From Galdieria partita (taxonomy: Eukaryota > Rhodophyta > Bangiophyceae > Galdieriales > Galdieriaceae), in the NCBI GenBank assembly GCA_025991245.1, contig BQMJ01000056.1:1-64000 (forward strand): a stretch of 64,000 nucleotides of DNA, read 5' to 3'. The notes beneath the pieces were generated by a model, which saw only the letters and a program-made list of their open reading frames with translations, was not told the origin of the DNA and made no database searches. Every line of letters starts with the position of its first letter. Position 1 is the stretch's first letter. Positions 31,087 to 44,317 of the stretch are shown one piece after another. The translations under genes and the position numbers were made by a program.

Positions 31087-34031
31087 ATGGGAAGAGCTTT
31101 ACATCCTGACTGGTTGGCGCACCGAGTTCGACAAGGTCAACCCCATATTTTCTCTATAGATATTCAAAATGTTCAGGATAATCCTAGAATTGCTACTTGC
31201 GGATGTGATGGTATTGTGAGAATATGGTTTTTACAGTCACTCGCTATTGCAGAACAAAATGGTGTTGACAAGGAGAAAGAAACGGGCGTTAGCTTACCCA
31301 ACATAGAAGAAACCAACTCAGAAGAGCACCCATCTGATAAAAATAACATTACCAGTATTCCGCAAAATGCTCTTGCAGCTTCACTTTCATATCATAGTCG
31401 TTCTGTGAATATGGTTCGTTGGTCACCTCAAGGACAGTTTTTGGCGTCAGCAGGAGACGATTTTCTTGTTTTCATCTATCACAAAGAAGAAGGAAAAGGC
31501 TATAGTCCTTTTGGAAGTAAGGAACCTACTCCACTAGAAAACTGGAGAGGTCGTAAACTGTCAGGTCATAGTAATGACGTACTTGGTGTGGCCTGGTCAC
31601 CTTGTGGGGAGCTACTAGCTTCTTGTAGTGTAGATAATACTATTATCGTATGGAACGTTAGATCGGACACAATAGTAACACGTCTTCAGGGACACGAAAG
31701 CTTTGTAAAAGGCTTGTCCTTTGACCCTACTGGTCGATTTCTTGCCAGTCACGGAGAAGACCTGGCGGTTTTGATTTGGAAGACGAGTGATTGGAGAGTA
31801 GAGAAAGAAATTCGGGAGATATTCAAAGAGTCAAGAACCGTAGAGGTTAGTATTTTTCTTTAAGAATATAATGAGCAAAGTTGAAAGACATTTCTAGTAT
31901 CAAAAAAGCTTGTTTTATAGGCTGGATTGGTCACCATGTGGCAGAGAACTTGTTTGTTCAAATTGTCTAGCAGTCCATCACGATAAACGTGCGCATGCAG
32001 CTGTATTATTTCGTCGTGAATGCAACTTTGACAAACCAGAGTATTTTAAGACTTCAGCTCCTGTTTTCTGTGTTCGTTATTCTCAACGAATGTACAAATC
32101 GAAAAAGGACGAACAGGTTACTATTGGAAATGAGGCATATACTGCGATTGCAATGGGAACAGCTAGTGGTACTCTTGTAGTTTGGGTTTCCAAGTCTTCC
32201 AAAGCTTTGCTTGTCTTGAAAAACGCTTGCGAAGGTCCTATATTTGATCTTGGTTGGTCACCAGATGGCTATAGTTTAATTGCTTCATCAGCAAATGGAC
32301 CTCCTTTGTATTTTCACTTTGCAGAAGAGGAGTTGGGATATGTCTTGACAGCAAAAGAAGAAAAAGAAGTTTTCGATGAAGTACGTAGTAAATTGGGAGC
32401 CAATTACGAAAACGTTCCTTTGACTCAATCCACAGTACAACTTGAAATGGAGGATTTATATGCAAAACGTATACAAGAGGGACATTTTCAAACACATCAA
32501 GTGTTATCTTCTCAAGACCATGTTGTGGAGAAGGATAAAATGAGTGGTGCATATCAACCGTCATTACAACAAGAACAGCATGAATACAGTGTAGGTAAAA
32601 AGAGACGAATTCTACCCAAATGTCTTTCTACCTCTAACCCACAAGACAATTTTGTTGCAAGAAACTCAAATGTGACGTTCGAAGTAAATCATCATACAGA
32701 ACCTATTGGAACAAACTTAAATGGCCATATGAATGACTATAAGAACATAGTAGCTGTTGATACAACTTCGGACACCCATGCTAGCCTTAAATCGGAGCAA
32801 TTTCAAAGTCGTCAACATGGAAATAGTTCTTGGATTAAAGAGCAGACAAGGGAAGAAGATTCTACCACCGATGACGTGAACTTTTTTGTGCAACGCTTTC
32901 GTAAAAAGCTGGAGTCCTATACTCCAACATTGGCAGAGGCTTGGTTGTTTGATTCGCAAGGAACACTGGATAGTCATTACAAGTTACCACCATTTCCTAT
33001 GGAATGGAGTAAACATCGGAGCATAAATGAAGAAGCAAAGATATCCCTTCGATTCGTAAATAACGACTTGTATTGTTATTCAAACGATACAATATTATGG
33101 GAAGCAGCGTTAGGTAAGAATGTACAGACAATTGCCTTGGCTGGGGAAACATCCACGTTATATACTGCGATTACTAGCGACAATGTTTTGCATCTTTTTA
33201 GCATTTATGGTTCTCGGCTTTATGCTCCTATGTTTTTGAATGCTCGCCCACATATGTTGGAAGTATTGAAGGGATATTTATTTGTTATTCTAGTTAATGG
33301 AGAAATGTCACTTTACCGTTTGCCACAAGTCCACTTGGTTCTAAGAGCATCGGTATTACCTATATTACCTGAACAAGTTTTCGAAAAGATGGGACAACCT
33401 GTCATCTATCCACCTCTTGTTTCTAAGCAAGAAGATATTTGTCTTACTTTATACAATGGAAACTCTTATTTATTTCAACGCAATTTAGGAAATTGGATTA
33501 GTATTGCAGACGACTCTTTTATTCACTCAGAATTTTTCCACATCAGCTTTTCAAATCAAGGGGAATATGAAAGTATTCCTCAACGGAACATATTGACATG
33601 GTTTCGCAAAATGGTTGGAAAGGTGGCGGCTCCGAAAATATCCAATATGAAGCCATCAAAAGTCTTGCTAGAAACTCTTGCACATTTAGAAACCATGATG
33701 GTAGGTTTTTCGTATAGTTGATAATCTTAATGTTCATTTTTAATAGGCAAGTGCTAGCATCCTAAACTCAAAGGAAGAGTTTAGAAAATTGATGTTGTGT
33801 TACATCGACAAACTTTGTAGCACTCAAGCAACCGAACTTCCATCGCGGATTGAAAAGCTGAAGCAGGTATTGGATGATATTCTTCAAGGACGAGACGGTT
33901 TCTTTTCTCGAAATTTGGATTCCATCGAAATTACTACATTTATGTTGCACGTTGTCTTGCCTATTGTATCAAAGAATCGGCAACTTCAAAACATTGCAGA
34001 AGAATATGTAGAAAAGATCAAAAGCATGTAA
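31087..34031 (+). CDS. HIRA: HIRA-type histone H3.3 chaperone subunit
   Basis: Three exons, 31087-31845, 31898-33700 and 33747-34031, join in phase 0 through introns of 52 and 46 nt and give 948 residues. The N-terminal third is a WD40 propeller: SLSYHSRSVNMVRWSPQGQF, LSGHSNDVLGVAWSPCGELL, LQGHESFVKGLSFDPTGRFL and, across the first intron, FYRLDWSPCGREL, each with the HIRA-specific spacing. A basic GKKRRILPKCL near residue 486 sits where the Asf1-binding B domain is found in known HIRA. The C-terminal part (about 640-900) fits the HIRA/TUP1 domain. Known role: DNA-replication-independent deposition of H3.3-H4 in the nucleus, with Asf1 and other HIRA-complex subunits. A start that begins GRALHPDWL suits the family. 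It is convergent with the SET-domain gene; their stops are 230 bp apart. Confidence 0.93.
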
Positions 34032-34261
34032 CTGAAAAAAGTAAGTAGAAAAATCTATTAGGTTATATACATTTCTATTATCGACCGTTGAAATGATGAG
34101 CAAATTCCAACACAAACAGACGCTACCCATGTTGATACCATTCCTTATTATTCTAGCATTACTCTGAAATTGTCCTATGCTTCACCAAAATTTATATTCA
34201 AAGTAGTACAAAGCTTACAACTATTACTCACTTCTTCTAGGTGTCTAACTCCGTGCATATA

Positions 34262-35651
34262 CTAGGAAAAGAAATTGGTTCTTTCTCCTTTCTGACGATC
34301 CTCTATAAGCCACTGTGTTTCTTCAGGAGAAGGATCCCAATACCATTCAGGATGGGACGCAAAAGGATTGTAACGGTAATTGATAAACAACTCCTCATTT
34401 TCTACATCTCTTAGTGTAATAATAACCATTCCCCTCATAACTCGGCTCTTTCGGTCTTTTCCAAAATGCATCGCATCTTCTAGTTTGGAGATATTGGAGC
34501 TCCATTCTTTTTCTTGCTCTTCTTCATCTATCAGGTAACGATTAGGAACTAAGACTTTCATTGCTGGTGACATTCTGTATAAAGGATAATCAAAAGATAG
34601 AGCTATTATATTTGGTTCCGTTCCTTTGGGAGGGTGATTGGCATATTGGCCCAAGGCAAAAGGATTGATCCGTTCCCAAGCAATTTCGGGTCTTTGTCCT
34701 TGAAACACTTGTGTTTGATCATCGTATGGTTTACCATCGATGATAACTCCATCTTGTCTTTTTACTAGATGTACATTGTATTTGCTTACATATGGATAGC
34801 CCGGTAATTCTAGAGAAAGAGAGAAAAATTCACAACCTCATATTCAAGGGATCGAAAAACATTTCTTACTTTCCCATTCTGAAGGAAAATACACGATTCC
34901 TGGATAAAGTGCCACAACAGAGCCAACCGTACATTGACCTTTAATGAATAATCCTTGACCTGCATCGGGTATAGTTGAAGTCGCTTTATAGACCATGAAT
35001 CCCAACTCGTTCTCTATTCGACGGCTTATTTCTTCGTAATCTCGCTCTGTTGGTACATAATGCTTTATTCTCTTATCATTTTGCAGTATTTGTCGATCCA
35101 CAGTTTGCAATTCCTTATTACTTGAAGAGAGCGAAATCAATTCTCCTGAACGAGCATTCAGCTGTCCCGCCCTTACTCGGTTTGCAAAGCTTATTAAATC
35201 AGACGGATCAGGCAAGGATTCAGGGAAACGAGGCTTCTCCAATAAGGCAAGCGACCCATAAGGTAGATAAGGTTGTTTCCTGGCGCAAATATCTAAAGCG
35301 CTAAGTATATTAAGAACTTGTTCCCATACATTTCGGTCCAATATTTCTTTTTGTTCTTCAGACGAAGGCAAAAACTCCTCAAATTTTTTTTGAGTGACTC
35401 TATCTATGGATTCTGAGCCATCCATTATACGTGAAAAAAAGTCTGCTGCTTTCTTTCCATCTCTGGTTGGCGGTACGTTCTCAGAAACAGAGTAACAAAG
35501 AACAGAATAAGACAAACCTTTTCAAACTTGTTAAAACATACAAACGAAGAATATCATTTTGTCTCAGCTTTTCCTTTCCACTGACTGTTGTCTCAAAGAA
35601 ATAGTTGTGAAGTCTCGTCAAAAAACGATCCACTGAACGGAACAACACCAT
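34262..35651 (-). CDS. SETD9: SET-domain protein, SETD9-like
   Basis: Exons on the minus strand are 35651-35518, 35462-34870 and 34809-34262; the introns are 55 and 60 nt, and the product has 424 residues. The start ATG at 35651 (MVLFRSVDRFL) replaces a longer open frame because it aligns with the family's N-terminus. Seen: GLFIKGQCTVGSVVALYPG, the family's SET-I start; GVIIDGK; INPFALGQYANH near 294, the NH motif that binds the cofactor; and EELFINYRYNP near 383, the catalytic tyrosine strand. Known: SETD9 is a poorly studied SET-domain protein whose substrate is not established. It lacks pre-SET and post-SET cysteine clusters, as expected of the family. Confidence 0.85.
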
Positions 35652-35957
35652 ATGATGTATTGATGTGAATCGATTACTGCAATTATAAACTGATTCAAAA
35701 GAATGACATGAAACAAGAACAAAGCCAAAACAACACAACATATGCATCTAAACAAGCAATTATATGTATGAGTAGATTTTTTACCACTGCACTCTTACTT
35801 TTTTGGCATACTCTGAATTTTCTAGTCAAACTATATACGGTGTTGTTTCATTTCTTTTCATATTATAATCAGTTCGATTTGTTGGGTTACAATTCAATAT
35901 CTCTTTTTTTGGTGATTTATTCTTATGAGCCAAATAGAGAAAACTTGTCTGTGATAT
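35652..35957. promoter_or_regulatory. Divergent intergenic region between the SETD9-like gene and a coiled-coil gene
   Basis: This 306-bp gap lies between two divergent start codons and presumably holds both promoters. It is AT-rich. I see no clear TATA box at a fixed distance and no RNA gene. Confidence 0.4.
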
Positions 35958-37067
35958 ATGTCATCATTGTCCAAGGAACAGTTGCGTGCTCGTTTACGTT
36001 TGAACCAACGTTTAGCTGTTAGTCAGTCAAGTGATAATAGAAAGCCCCCGCCCTATTTTTGGAGGCTACGTCCAATAGGTTCCAAGAAAAACACAGAGAC
36101 AACAGTAGCCGTGGAAGATAGCAAGTTTCATACTAATTCGAGTAGCATTGACACGAATAGTGACCATTTCTCCGAGTTGACTTTTCACTCTACAAAGGAA
36201 AGAGAAAACAGTAGTGAAGAGTTAGAGGCCAAGCTTCCCACTAAAAACAAACAAGTCGAAGCATCATGGAAGGGACAGGGTTCTAAAAGGGAAGTGGTAG
36301 ATGAACAGGAGGATGCAAAGCTTCTTCCTTATAATGAAGAGAGTGAAACAACTTTCGCGTCTGATTCAGAAGGCAATAATTATACCAAGGCAAGCACAGG
36401 TACGCTTGAAGAAAGCAGAAACGTCAGTAAGGATAAGTTACTGCTTGAAAAGGAGTTGAAGAGGTTACAAGAAGTTCTTTCGCAGAAGGAGGAACAAATT
36501 AAGCAGAAGGATAGTGAAATAGGCTATCTTCGTCAGGTCCTTGGAGAAATTGCTACAGCTGCCCATCTTGCCGTTCAGTTGGAGTCGAGCTACTCATTCC
36601 CAACAACATATTATTCAGCTGAAGATGTTAAGTTGTACAAATCAACGGATAAGGTTTCGTATCCTTCAAAACGTGGTTTTCACTCTCAGCCACGTCCTGA
36701 GAGTGGTGCTTTGTATGTATCTGCTCAAACGGAGGCTGATATTGATGCGCTCGATACTCGCGTGAGCTATTCCAATGAAGTCACAAAGGAACAAGAGTCG
36801 ACTTCAAACCATTCTTTAAAGGATCGGAAACTCAAGTTAACTTTACCAGTTGACTCTCTTGGATTATCAGGTCCTGATACAACAAGTGGTCGTCATAAGG
36901 CTTCGTCTCTTACTGGAGACACTTTATCTCTTCAGTCGATACCGTCAGAGAATGATGTTTTACAGTACGACTCAGAAGAACAACAACATTCCAATGATAT
37001 GATACCTCCAAGCCCACGAGTATCGCAACTAAGAATTCAGGAAGACTATGATGGAAATGTTACTTGA
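35958..37067 (+). CDS. Coiled-coil protein of unknown function
   Basis: The protein has 369 residues in a single exon with ATG at 35958. I do not recognise it. The N-terminus is basic (LRARLRLNQRLA) followed by RKPPPYFWRLRPIGSKK. Residues of about 45-150 are acidic, rich in S, T and E and probably disordered. A heptad-like helix lies at about 155-200 (KDKLLLEKELKRLQEVL, then QKEEQIKQKDSEIGYLRQVL), and the C-terminal half is again polar and disordered, ending EDYDGNVT. No signal peptide or membrane segment is present. The composition suggests a scaffold or adaptor, but nothing in the sequence assigns a role. It is transcribed away from the SETD9-like gene. Confidence 0.75.
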   Translation: MSSLSKEQLRARLRLNQRLAVSQSSDNRKPPPYFWRLRPIGSKKNTETTVAVEDSKFHTNSSSIDTNSDHFSELTFHSTKERENSSEELEAKLPTKNKQVEASWKGQGSKREVVDEQEDAKLLPYNEESETTFASDSEGNNYTKASTGTLEESRNVSKDKLLLEKELKRLQEVLSQKEEQIKQKDSEIGYLRQVLGEIATAAHLAVQLESSYSFPTTYYSAEDVKLYKSTDKVSYPSKRGFHSQPRPESGALYVSAQTEADIDALDTRVSYSNEVTKEQESTSNHSLKDRKLKLTLPVDSLGLSGPDTTSGRHKASSLTGDTLSLQSIPSENDVLQYDSEEQQHSNDMIPPSPRVSQLRIQEDYDGNVT

Positions 37068-37431
37068 GTTACTATTTGAGAAAAGTATTCTGCTCTAATG
37101 CTACTTTTCATTTTTTGAGTACAGTGGGTTGGCATAGATGTATATATTTTAATGGATATGTATTTACATTATCGTGACAGTTTACATGTAGATATTTGTA
37201 CAATGACTTTTGTAGGATTCGAAATAAGACGCGCTGTCCATTAAAGGATTTCTTAAAAACTTTTACTCCAAATTGTACAATAATGTATATCAATTCCTTG
37301 TTGTTGGGTGAAGACGTGGGGAAACGTTAGGCAGGTGGCCGCCTAAGTGACTGCGCTTCTTTTCGATCCTTTTTATTGAGCTTGGACCATCGAATCCTTG
37401 GTAGTTTCCGAAACTTTCAACGTGAGAAAAC
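37068..37431. other. Intergenic region upstream of the Alba gene
   Basis: 364 bp between two co-directional genes. I see no coding content. It holds the 3' flank of the coiled-coil gene and the promoter of the Alba gene; the last 100 bp are relatively GC-rich (GGCAGGTGGCCGCC near 37330). Confidence 0.4.
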
Positions 37432-38501
37432 ATGGAAAAGTATAGAAGAGTAGAGCGTGCCAAAAGTCCAGGTCAAACACCGCCCAATCAAATACGAATA
37501 ACTGCGGCGGGTAAAGTGCCAGCTTATGTGGATTATGCAATCAAGTTACTTCAAGAGGTATTTTCCAAGTCACTATATTCAAAACCCTAAGCCTTAATTT
37601 GGTTAGGAAAAGACTACTGTAGAAATTGTTGGACTGGGTAATGCCATCAATAAAGCTATAACGGTAGCAGAAATCTTGAAACGGAAAGTTCCAAAATTGG
37701 AGCAGGTATGCAAAACCGAGTAGCTATGTATGAGTGCACTCCAACAGTGTATGTAGGTGACGGATTTGAGCTCCGTGACTATAGAAGACCGCTGGGAACC
37801 CTTGGAAGAAGGTTTGGATGTAAGTAAAATGTATTTGTTTACATATGTTGTACGTTCAACTGTTGGCAATAGCCTATTGAGACTTCGCGCACAGTCTCCT
37901 GTCTGACTATTCAGTTGGGACGGGGAGGCTTGGACACTCGTTCTCCGGGTTACCAAGCTCCAGAGGAGTATTCTGGTAAGTTTGAGTTGGTTTTTGAGTT
38001 ATCTTTGGTCAATCTACGTGACAATAGGCAACCACGTGGATAGTTCCTTCTTCTCAGAACGAAGAAGAGGACGTGGACGCGGTGGTTTTAGAGGTGGTCG
38101 AGGTGAGTGAACAGACGTTTACATATTTTTACCATTCTTAAATTGGTATGTTCTTATTCCTTTTCAGGTACAGAGTTCTATCGTGGACGTGGTGGTTTTA
38201 GAGGTGGAGGAGGTCATCGAGGACCACCTCCCATGGAAGACGACGTGGAGTTTGCAGAACGAGATAGGCGTGGACCTTTTCGTGGTCGTGCAAGAGTAAG
38301 AAAGAATAGTCAATTGATATTTCTTTTTTTATGAGATTCTTGCAGGGTTCTCGTGGAAGAGGTGGAATGAGAGGAGGCCGTGGAAGTGGAGGATTCCGAG
38401 GTGAAAGTGAACGTGGCCGAGGCAGTTATGGAAGAGGTGGAAGAGGAGGTCCAAGTAGAGGCAGAGCTCGTGGTGGGGGAGAATTTGGCTATGCCTACTG
38501 A
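37432..38501 (+). CDS. Alba-domain RNA-binding protein with RGG tail
   Basis: Seven exons: 37432-37557, 37607-37705, 37757-37819, 37873-37975, 38028-38102, 38168-38295 and 38346-38501. Introns are 49-65 nt and every junction keeps frame, giving 249 residues. Exons 1-4 encode an Alba fold: NQIRITAAGKVPAYVDYAIK, VEIVGLGNAINKAITVAEIL, LSSVTIEDRWEPLEEGLD and SCLTIQLGR. The remaining half is Arg-Gly repeats (RRGRGRGGFRGGRG, GRGGMRGGRG) interrupted by a short acidic patch (MEDDVEFAERD). This is the domain order of the plant and protist Alba-like proteins with RGG tails, which bind mRNA or RNA-DNA hybrids. Six introns in a gene this small is dense for the window. Confidence 0.9.
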
Positions 38502-38822
38502 TGTGGCAGGCATTCCTTTGCACATTCTTAGGACTGCGAAGTTTTCGTAGTCTTCATGAAGATTCGCATTGGATATCAGATACCGACCAAGATGCATGTG
38601 TTTGTGTTTGTCTCTTTGTGTGTGTTTGTCCTTTTGTTTTGTATGAGAAGAGTGCCTTGGCTTAAATTCTGCCCTTTTAGAAGTAGCTGGATGGATTGGT
38701 CACGCTGATAAAACTTTTTTTGAGACATATTGAAAGACAAATGTTTTTTATGGTAACAAGACACAACCTGCTCAGTATCCATTTTTCTCATAGGGAGTGA
38801 TCCTATTGCAAGTATTGGCTCA
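38502..38822. other. Convergent intergenic region, Alba and NAC alpha
   Basis: 321 bp between two stop codons, shared by both 3' ends. It contains a GT-rich stretch (TGTGTTTGTGTTTGTCTC near 38597) and no gene. Confidence 0.45.
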
Positions 38823-39700
<878 letters not shown>

Positions 39701-39793
39701 AGTTTCTATAAAAAGGTTTCACTCAAGACGACGTCGACAGATAAACCCCCAATCCAAAGAGAAACAAGTTCAATCAATGAGTCGTAAGCTCTT

Positions 39794-41039
39794 GTGATGT
39801 TTACGTTCATTCAAGTTGCTATGCTCAGTTTCCAAACTACGCACAGGATCCATAATATTGTTAAAGAGTTTTTTCTATACAAACCAATATGGAGAAATTA
39901 TTATTCTTTGCGTGTTTTAAGAGTGAATAACTACTTCTCTAGTCGTACCTACTGTGCTGGTGCTTCTAGCAGTGGAATCGGACGGAATACTATTACTGCT
40001 GAGACAGGAGAAAGACTTCAAAAGTTCCTTAGTAATTGTGGAATAGCATCCAGGAGGCACGCAGAAGAACTCATCAGTTCGGGTAGAGTGAAATGCAATG
40101 GTGTGGTGGTTACTACTCTTGGCACCAAGGCAAGCGGTTGAAACTTTTATTGTAAATTTCATATGCTCACTTAGATTAGATATTACCAGATAAGGATTTA
40201 ATTGAAGTAGATGGGAGAGCAGTCTACCAGAGATCCTGTTTTCGTTGGGTGTGGAAATTTTCTAATTGTTTTTCTATATCAATACCCATTCTGCTTAGGT
40301 AATGGTGAACAAACCTTTTGGGCTTATTACCACGGCAAGTGATGATCGTGGTAGAAGAACAGTTTGTGATCTAGTGAATGATGCCCATAAAGATGGTCTG
40401 GTTCCGGTTGGTCGTTTAGACCAAGCTAGTACAGGTCTCTTGTTATTAACAAACGAGACTAACTGGATACACAAGTTGCTCCATCCCAAGTCTGTTGTTC
40501 ATTATTTTTGCTTACTTTAAAGTAATAGCTTTATCATATAGGTTTGGGCATTCCAAAGAATACATCGTTTGTGTACAAGGAAGAATTGAGGAGAAGACTT
40601 TGGATAAATTGAGAAGAGGGATACTTCTTCCTGGAGAAGAAAAGTTGACAGCTCCAGCCGTATGCAAAGCAATTTGGTTCCACTTTTTACCTAATATATA
40701 TATATTATTTTTGTATTTTTTGAATACATTAGGTTTTCAAGGCCGTTGCATGTTATGCGAACCACAGTTATGTTCGCGTAGTCATTCGAGAGGGAAGGAA
40801 ACGTCAGATTCGACGAATGTTTCTTACAGTTAGTGTTTATCGAATTGTGGAAATTGCAGAGTCTTATTGGTTGTGGTTAGGTTGGTCATGTTGTATTATC
40901 ATTGGAACGAATTCGTTTTGGCTCCTTGTTATTACCTACCGACCTGAAACCAGGAAAATGGAGAGATTTGTCACAATCTGAAGTAACCAAGTTGAAAACA
41001 GAGTTTGGGCATTTTGTAAGAAGAAAGAGCCTTGCATAG
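39794..41039 (+). CDS. S4-domain pseudouridine synthase, RsuA/RluB family, probably organellar
   Basis: Six exons: 39794-40129, 40180-40248, 40299-40489, 40542-40659, 40733-40828 and 40881-41039; 322 residues. Seen: an N-terminal extension of about 70 residues suited to organelle import; an S4 RNA-binding domain ([30 protein letters not shown]); the catalytic loop [18 protein letters not shown] with its Asp; [14 protein letters not shown]; and [10 protein letters not shown], typical of RsuA/RluB/RluE/RluF. It would isomerise a uridine in plastid or mitochondrial rRNA. Intron 1 (40130-40179) appears to begin with GC rather than GT; the other four are GT-AG. Nearby ATGs at 39797 and 39821 are possible alternative starts. 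A broken copy of the last exon lies at 44318-44510. Confidence 0.88.
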
Positions 41040-42077
41040 TTTGGAATTGGTTTGGATAGAGAAATCGATGCAGTATTATTTTCAAGTCTACGATGGAGCT
41101 TCTGAACACCGAAGTGTTTGAGTTCATTTCTTATGAAAGGCTTGAGCAGAATCCAATCATCGTAATAGAATAGCATATTCTGTTATGTGATAAGGACTGT
41201 GGATAGATAGGCAGTGCTGTTGGATTATATTCTGAATCCAAAAGGTCATGATGAAACAATGATAGTAAACGAAAATTTCTCAAGTGAGCTCAAGTACTTG
41301 GAGACTATGCGCAATTCTAACCAGTCATAGTTACGTAAGATGCGTTTTCAGTTATTCAAAGGAGTTATTCATATTTTTGAAAGTGACTTAAACAGAATAA
41401 ATCTATCGGTTTCATCAAGAAATAGAAGTACTCACAAGCAATGAAATCTTAAGATGAAATCAATTTCACAATTTCCTTAGCACTTTATTTCAGTCAAATA
41501 ATGAAGATACTGCTCTTCATTATCATATTTTATACGTAGATGAAGATTTGCTTTAATGTGCTCGACAACTTTGTGACACCAGTCATGTACCAGAATGCAC
41601 TTACAAACGGCATCACTGAAATGTTAAAGACAATCTAAACAAGGAAAGGAGGAGTTACATGTAATAGTATCTCATGACTATGCAACAGGCTCGATCATTT
41701 AGATATCTTTCCAATAACTTATCCTCGAGTGCTGGACTGTCTTCTCATGATATCAAGTACAAGGGAGACTTTTTAAGAATCTTTAGAATAATAGAGCGAA
41801 TTCGTACTCAGAAAACGTTGCTTGCGGTACACCATGTCGTTAATGTCTTACAGTCATCAGTATGTCTTTATCGACTATTACATCGCGGTTTTCGTATTCG
41901 TTGCTCCACTAATCTCCCAAGTTCCAAACCAGAATTCTTTTCAAGGAAAATAAGAATGACTCACTCATTTCATGTTCTATTCATATGAAACAGAGACAGC
42001 AATTTTACGAAAGAACATCATCGCAACAAAGAATGATGATGTTGTTACTTATAAAAGCACAACAAGGTAATCATGAA
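41040..42077. other. Intergenic region with one unassigned open frame
   Basis: About 1 kb between the convergent pseudouridine synthase and sugar-porter genes. A 104-codon frame at 41674-41988 (MTMQQARSFRYLSNN...) is basic and unrecognised; I give it about a one in five chance of being real. No RNA gene or repeat was found. Confidence 0.4.
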
Positions 42078-43734
42078 CTATTCAACTACTTTCTTCCATC
42101 TACCTGAAAATATATGTCTCATAGTATTTATAGAACTATCTAGGTTTTGTCGAGCAATTTCTGTCAGCGGCTGAGAGAAAATGGCATCCACTTCCTCTAG
42201 TGTCTTTCCTTTCAGTTCCGGAAGAAACAGTATAATAAAAACCACTCCAAACAGTGATATGCCACCATAGAAGCCAACAAAGAGACCAGTATTTGTCATT
42301 GCATTTCGCATACCGGTAAAGTTGTAAGTAACTGTGAATGCCCAGAGATAAATGAAGGCATCCGCTACTGTCATTCCAAAACTGCGTAAATATGTGGGAT
42401 ATACTTCTGCAAAGGTCAACCAAGGAAGGGACTGGAAACTGCCTGAAAATAGTTCATAAGTAATGAGACCCCAAATGTAAACTCCTTCATATGTTTTTGT
42501 GTTGTTAGCGAGAAATGAACAGCCAATGATAATGCATCCAAAGAAGACTACAATACTGGGAACAATACCAACCATACGACGTCCCCATTTATCAAGTAAT
42601 AAGATTGCTGGAATAGTTCCTAACATTAAACTGCCGCCTCCAACCAAACTCATGTAAACAGACTTTTCTGCACTGAAACCAAGCTCCTTAAAAAGGACAC
42701 CAATATAATACACAACTGAATTGATGCCATCTAACTGAACTATACCAGCAAGGGTATTCGCAACGATAAACGCTCGAGCAGATCGAGGGACTTTTACAAT
42801 ATCCAACCAATAAAATGGTCGAGCTTCTGCTAACCTCTTCTCTTCCGATACAGCGTTCTCCATCTCAAAAAATTCAGTAATGCTTTCTTCATTATCGAAG
42901 CTGCGAATTCGTTTCCATACTAAATAGCTTTCCATTTTCTTACCCTTTTTCATAAGCCATCTGGGACTCTCAGGAAGGAAAAGTATAAACAATAAGAGAA
43001 GAGTGGACCATAGCAAAGAGGAACCCAACATAAACCTCCAATTTCCAGGCACATTGACGAATATGGCAGCAACAACATACCCAATGACCTCCCCTACTGT
43101 AATATTGAACTGGAACAGGACTACTAACTTTCCCCGAATTTCTTTCTTTACCGACTCCGAAACATAGACAGGAGCTGTAGATGATAGTCCTATCCCTACA
43201 CCAACTAATATACGACCCGCAATCATTATTCGATATGAATGTGCAGCTGCTTCTAAAATAGCTCCTACTGTAAAAATCAAACAACAAACCACTAGAGCAT
43301 ATTTTCTTCCAATCCATTCATTGATAGGAGTCAACCTAAAGTACATTGGTATTCTTCAGTCCTGCTTCCAATTGAAAAGATACTCACAATATAGCTCCAG
43401 GTATGGCTCCCAATGCAGCACCAGAGGAAACAAGTGAAAACTGCTTCGTAGTTAATTCAAGATCTTCAGGCATGAAAAGATTAGCTCCACTAATAGTACT
43501 CATATCTAAACCTAAAAGCATTCCAGTCATGGAAGCGAGAGTACCCAATATAAAGGGATAATATTTAGGCTGTATGAGCTGCTTTGAGAGGGCCTTTCCT
43601 CCTATTTGGCTCTCAAATTCTTGAATTTGTTGTTTCCATTGCTCCTCAAGTAATACATCTGCATCAACGTTGCTTAGCTTTTCTTCTTGTACGTCTTCCA
43701 GGACAGAATGATTCGCAACTAGAGTGTTCTCCAT
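42078..43734 (-). CDS. MFS sugar porter (major facilitator, sugar/polyol family)
   Basis: Two exons on the minus strand, 43734-43388 and 43335-42078, with a 52-nt intron, give 534 residues. Seen: a long acidic cytosolic N-terminus of about 65 residues; GMLLGLDMSTISGAN in helix 1; NEWIGRK across the first loop, just after the intron; GRILVGVGIGLSS; LPESPRWLMKKGKK after helix 6; QLDGINSVVYYIGVLF in helix 7; DKWGRRM; and LPELKGKTLEEVD after helix 12. These are the sugar-porter signatures; the helix-7 element has D in place of the usual S/T before GIN. The substrate cannot be read from sequence; sugar-proton symport or polyol uptake at the plasma membrane is the family role. The first intron lies at the same place as in the porter at 62799, so the two are paralogs. 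Confidence 0.92.
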
Positions 43735-44317
43735 CAAAAAAAGAATGTTGATAGACAAAGCGTCATTTCATCTCACTGATTAATGAATGAGATCCTGGCA
43801 AAGATTCCATTGGTCCGGAAATGAAGGAGTTTAAATGCTCTCCTTTCTTGGTGATGTCCATTTGACTAGACCAATCAGGTGTCCCTAATCAATATGGGAC
43901 AAATCACTTGTCTATTTCCAATTTATTTCCTTCAAACATAAGACTATAGTTGGGATACGCTTGAATTTACAAGGAGCACATGTATCTAATCCTGAGACAA
44001 GGGAACATTAACTGCAGAAGAAATTGCAGAGGATATAGTGAAAACTCACAAAGGCATTAGCTAAGGACATTACTTCTTGGTAAAGGGTTTGCAAAAATGA
44101 GGAATAGCAGAGGTACGAAGCAATACCCATGTTCCAGATACTTTTACCTTTTTCTTATTAAAAAAGCTGCCCTGGGTTTGATACTATACCCACTTTGAAG
44201 TTTGTCTGATACAGTTTCCATTGTCCAACAAAGCCATAAATAAGCAATAGAATAAAATCTTCTTTATAGTAACTGTCTGTCTAGTTTAGAAAATTATAAA
44301 ATTTTATCGGAGTTGGG
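43735..44317. other. Upstream region of the sugar porter
   Basis: No gene is evident. Close to the porter's ATG lie a CCAAT in each orientation (ATTGGTCC near 43809, GACCAATCAGG near 43868), which could act in its promoter. The rest is AT-rich and unremarkable up to the gene fragment at 44318. Confidence 0.4.

Noticed and set aside
38310-38597. Minus-strand Ser/Thr-rich open frame
   Set aside because: It is the reverse complement of the Arg-Gly repeat exon of the Alba gene.
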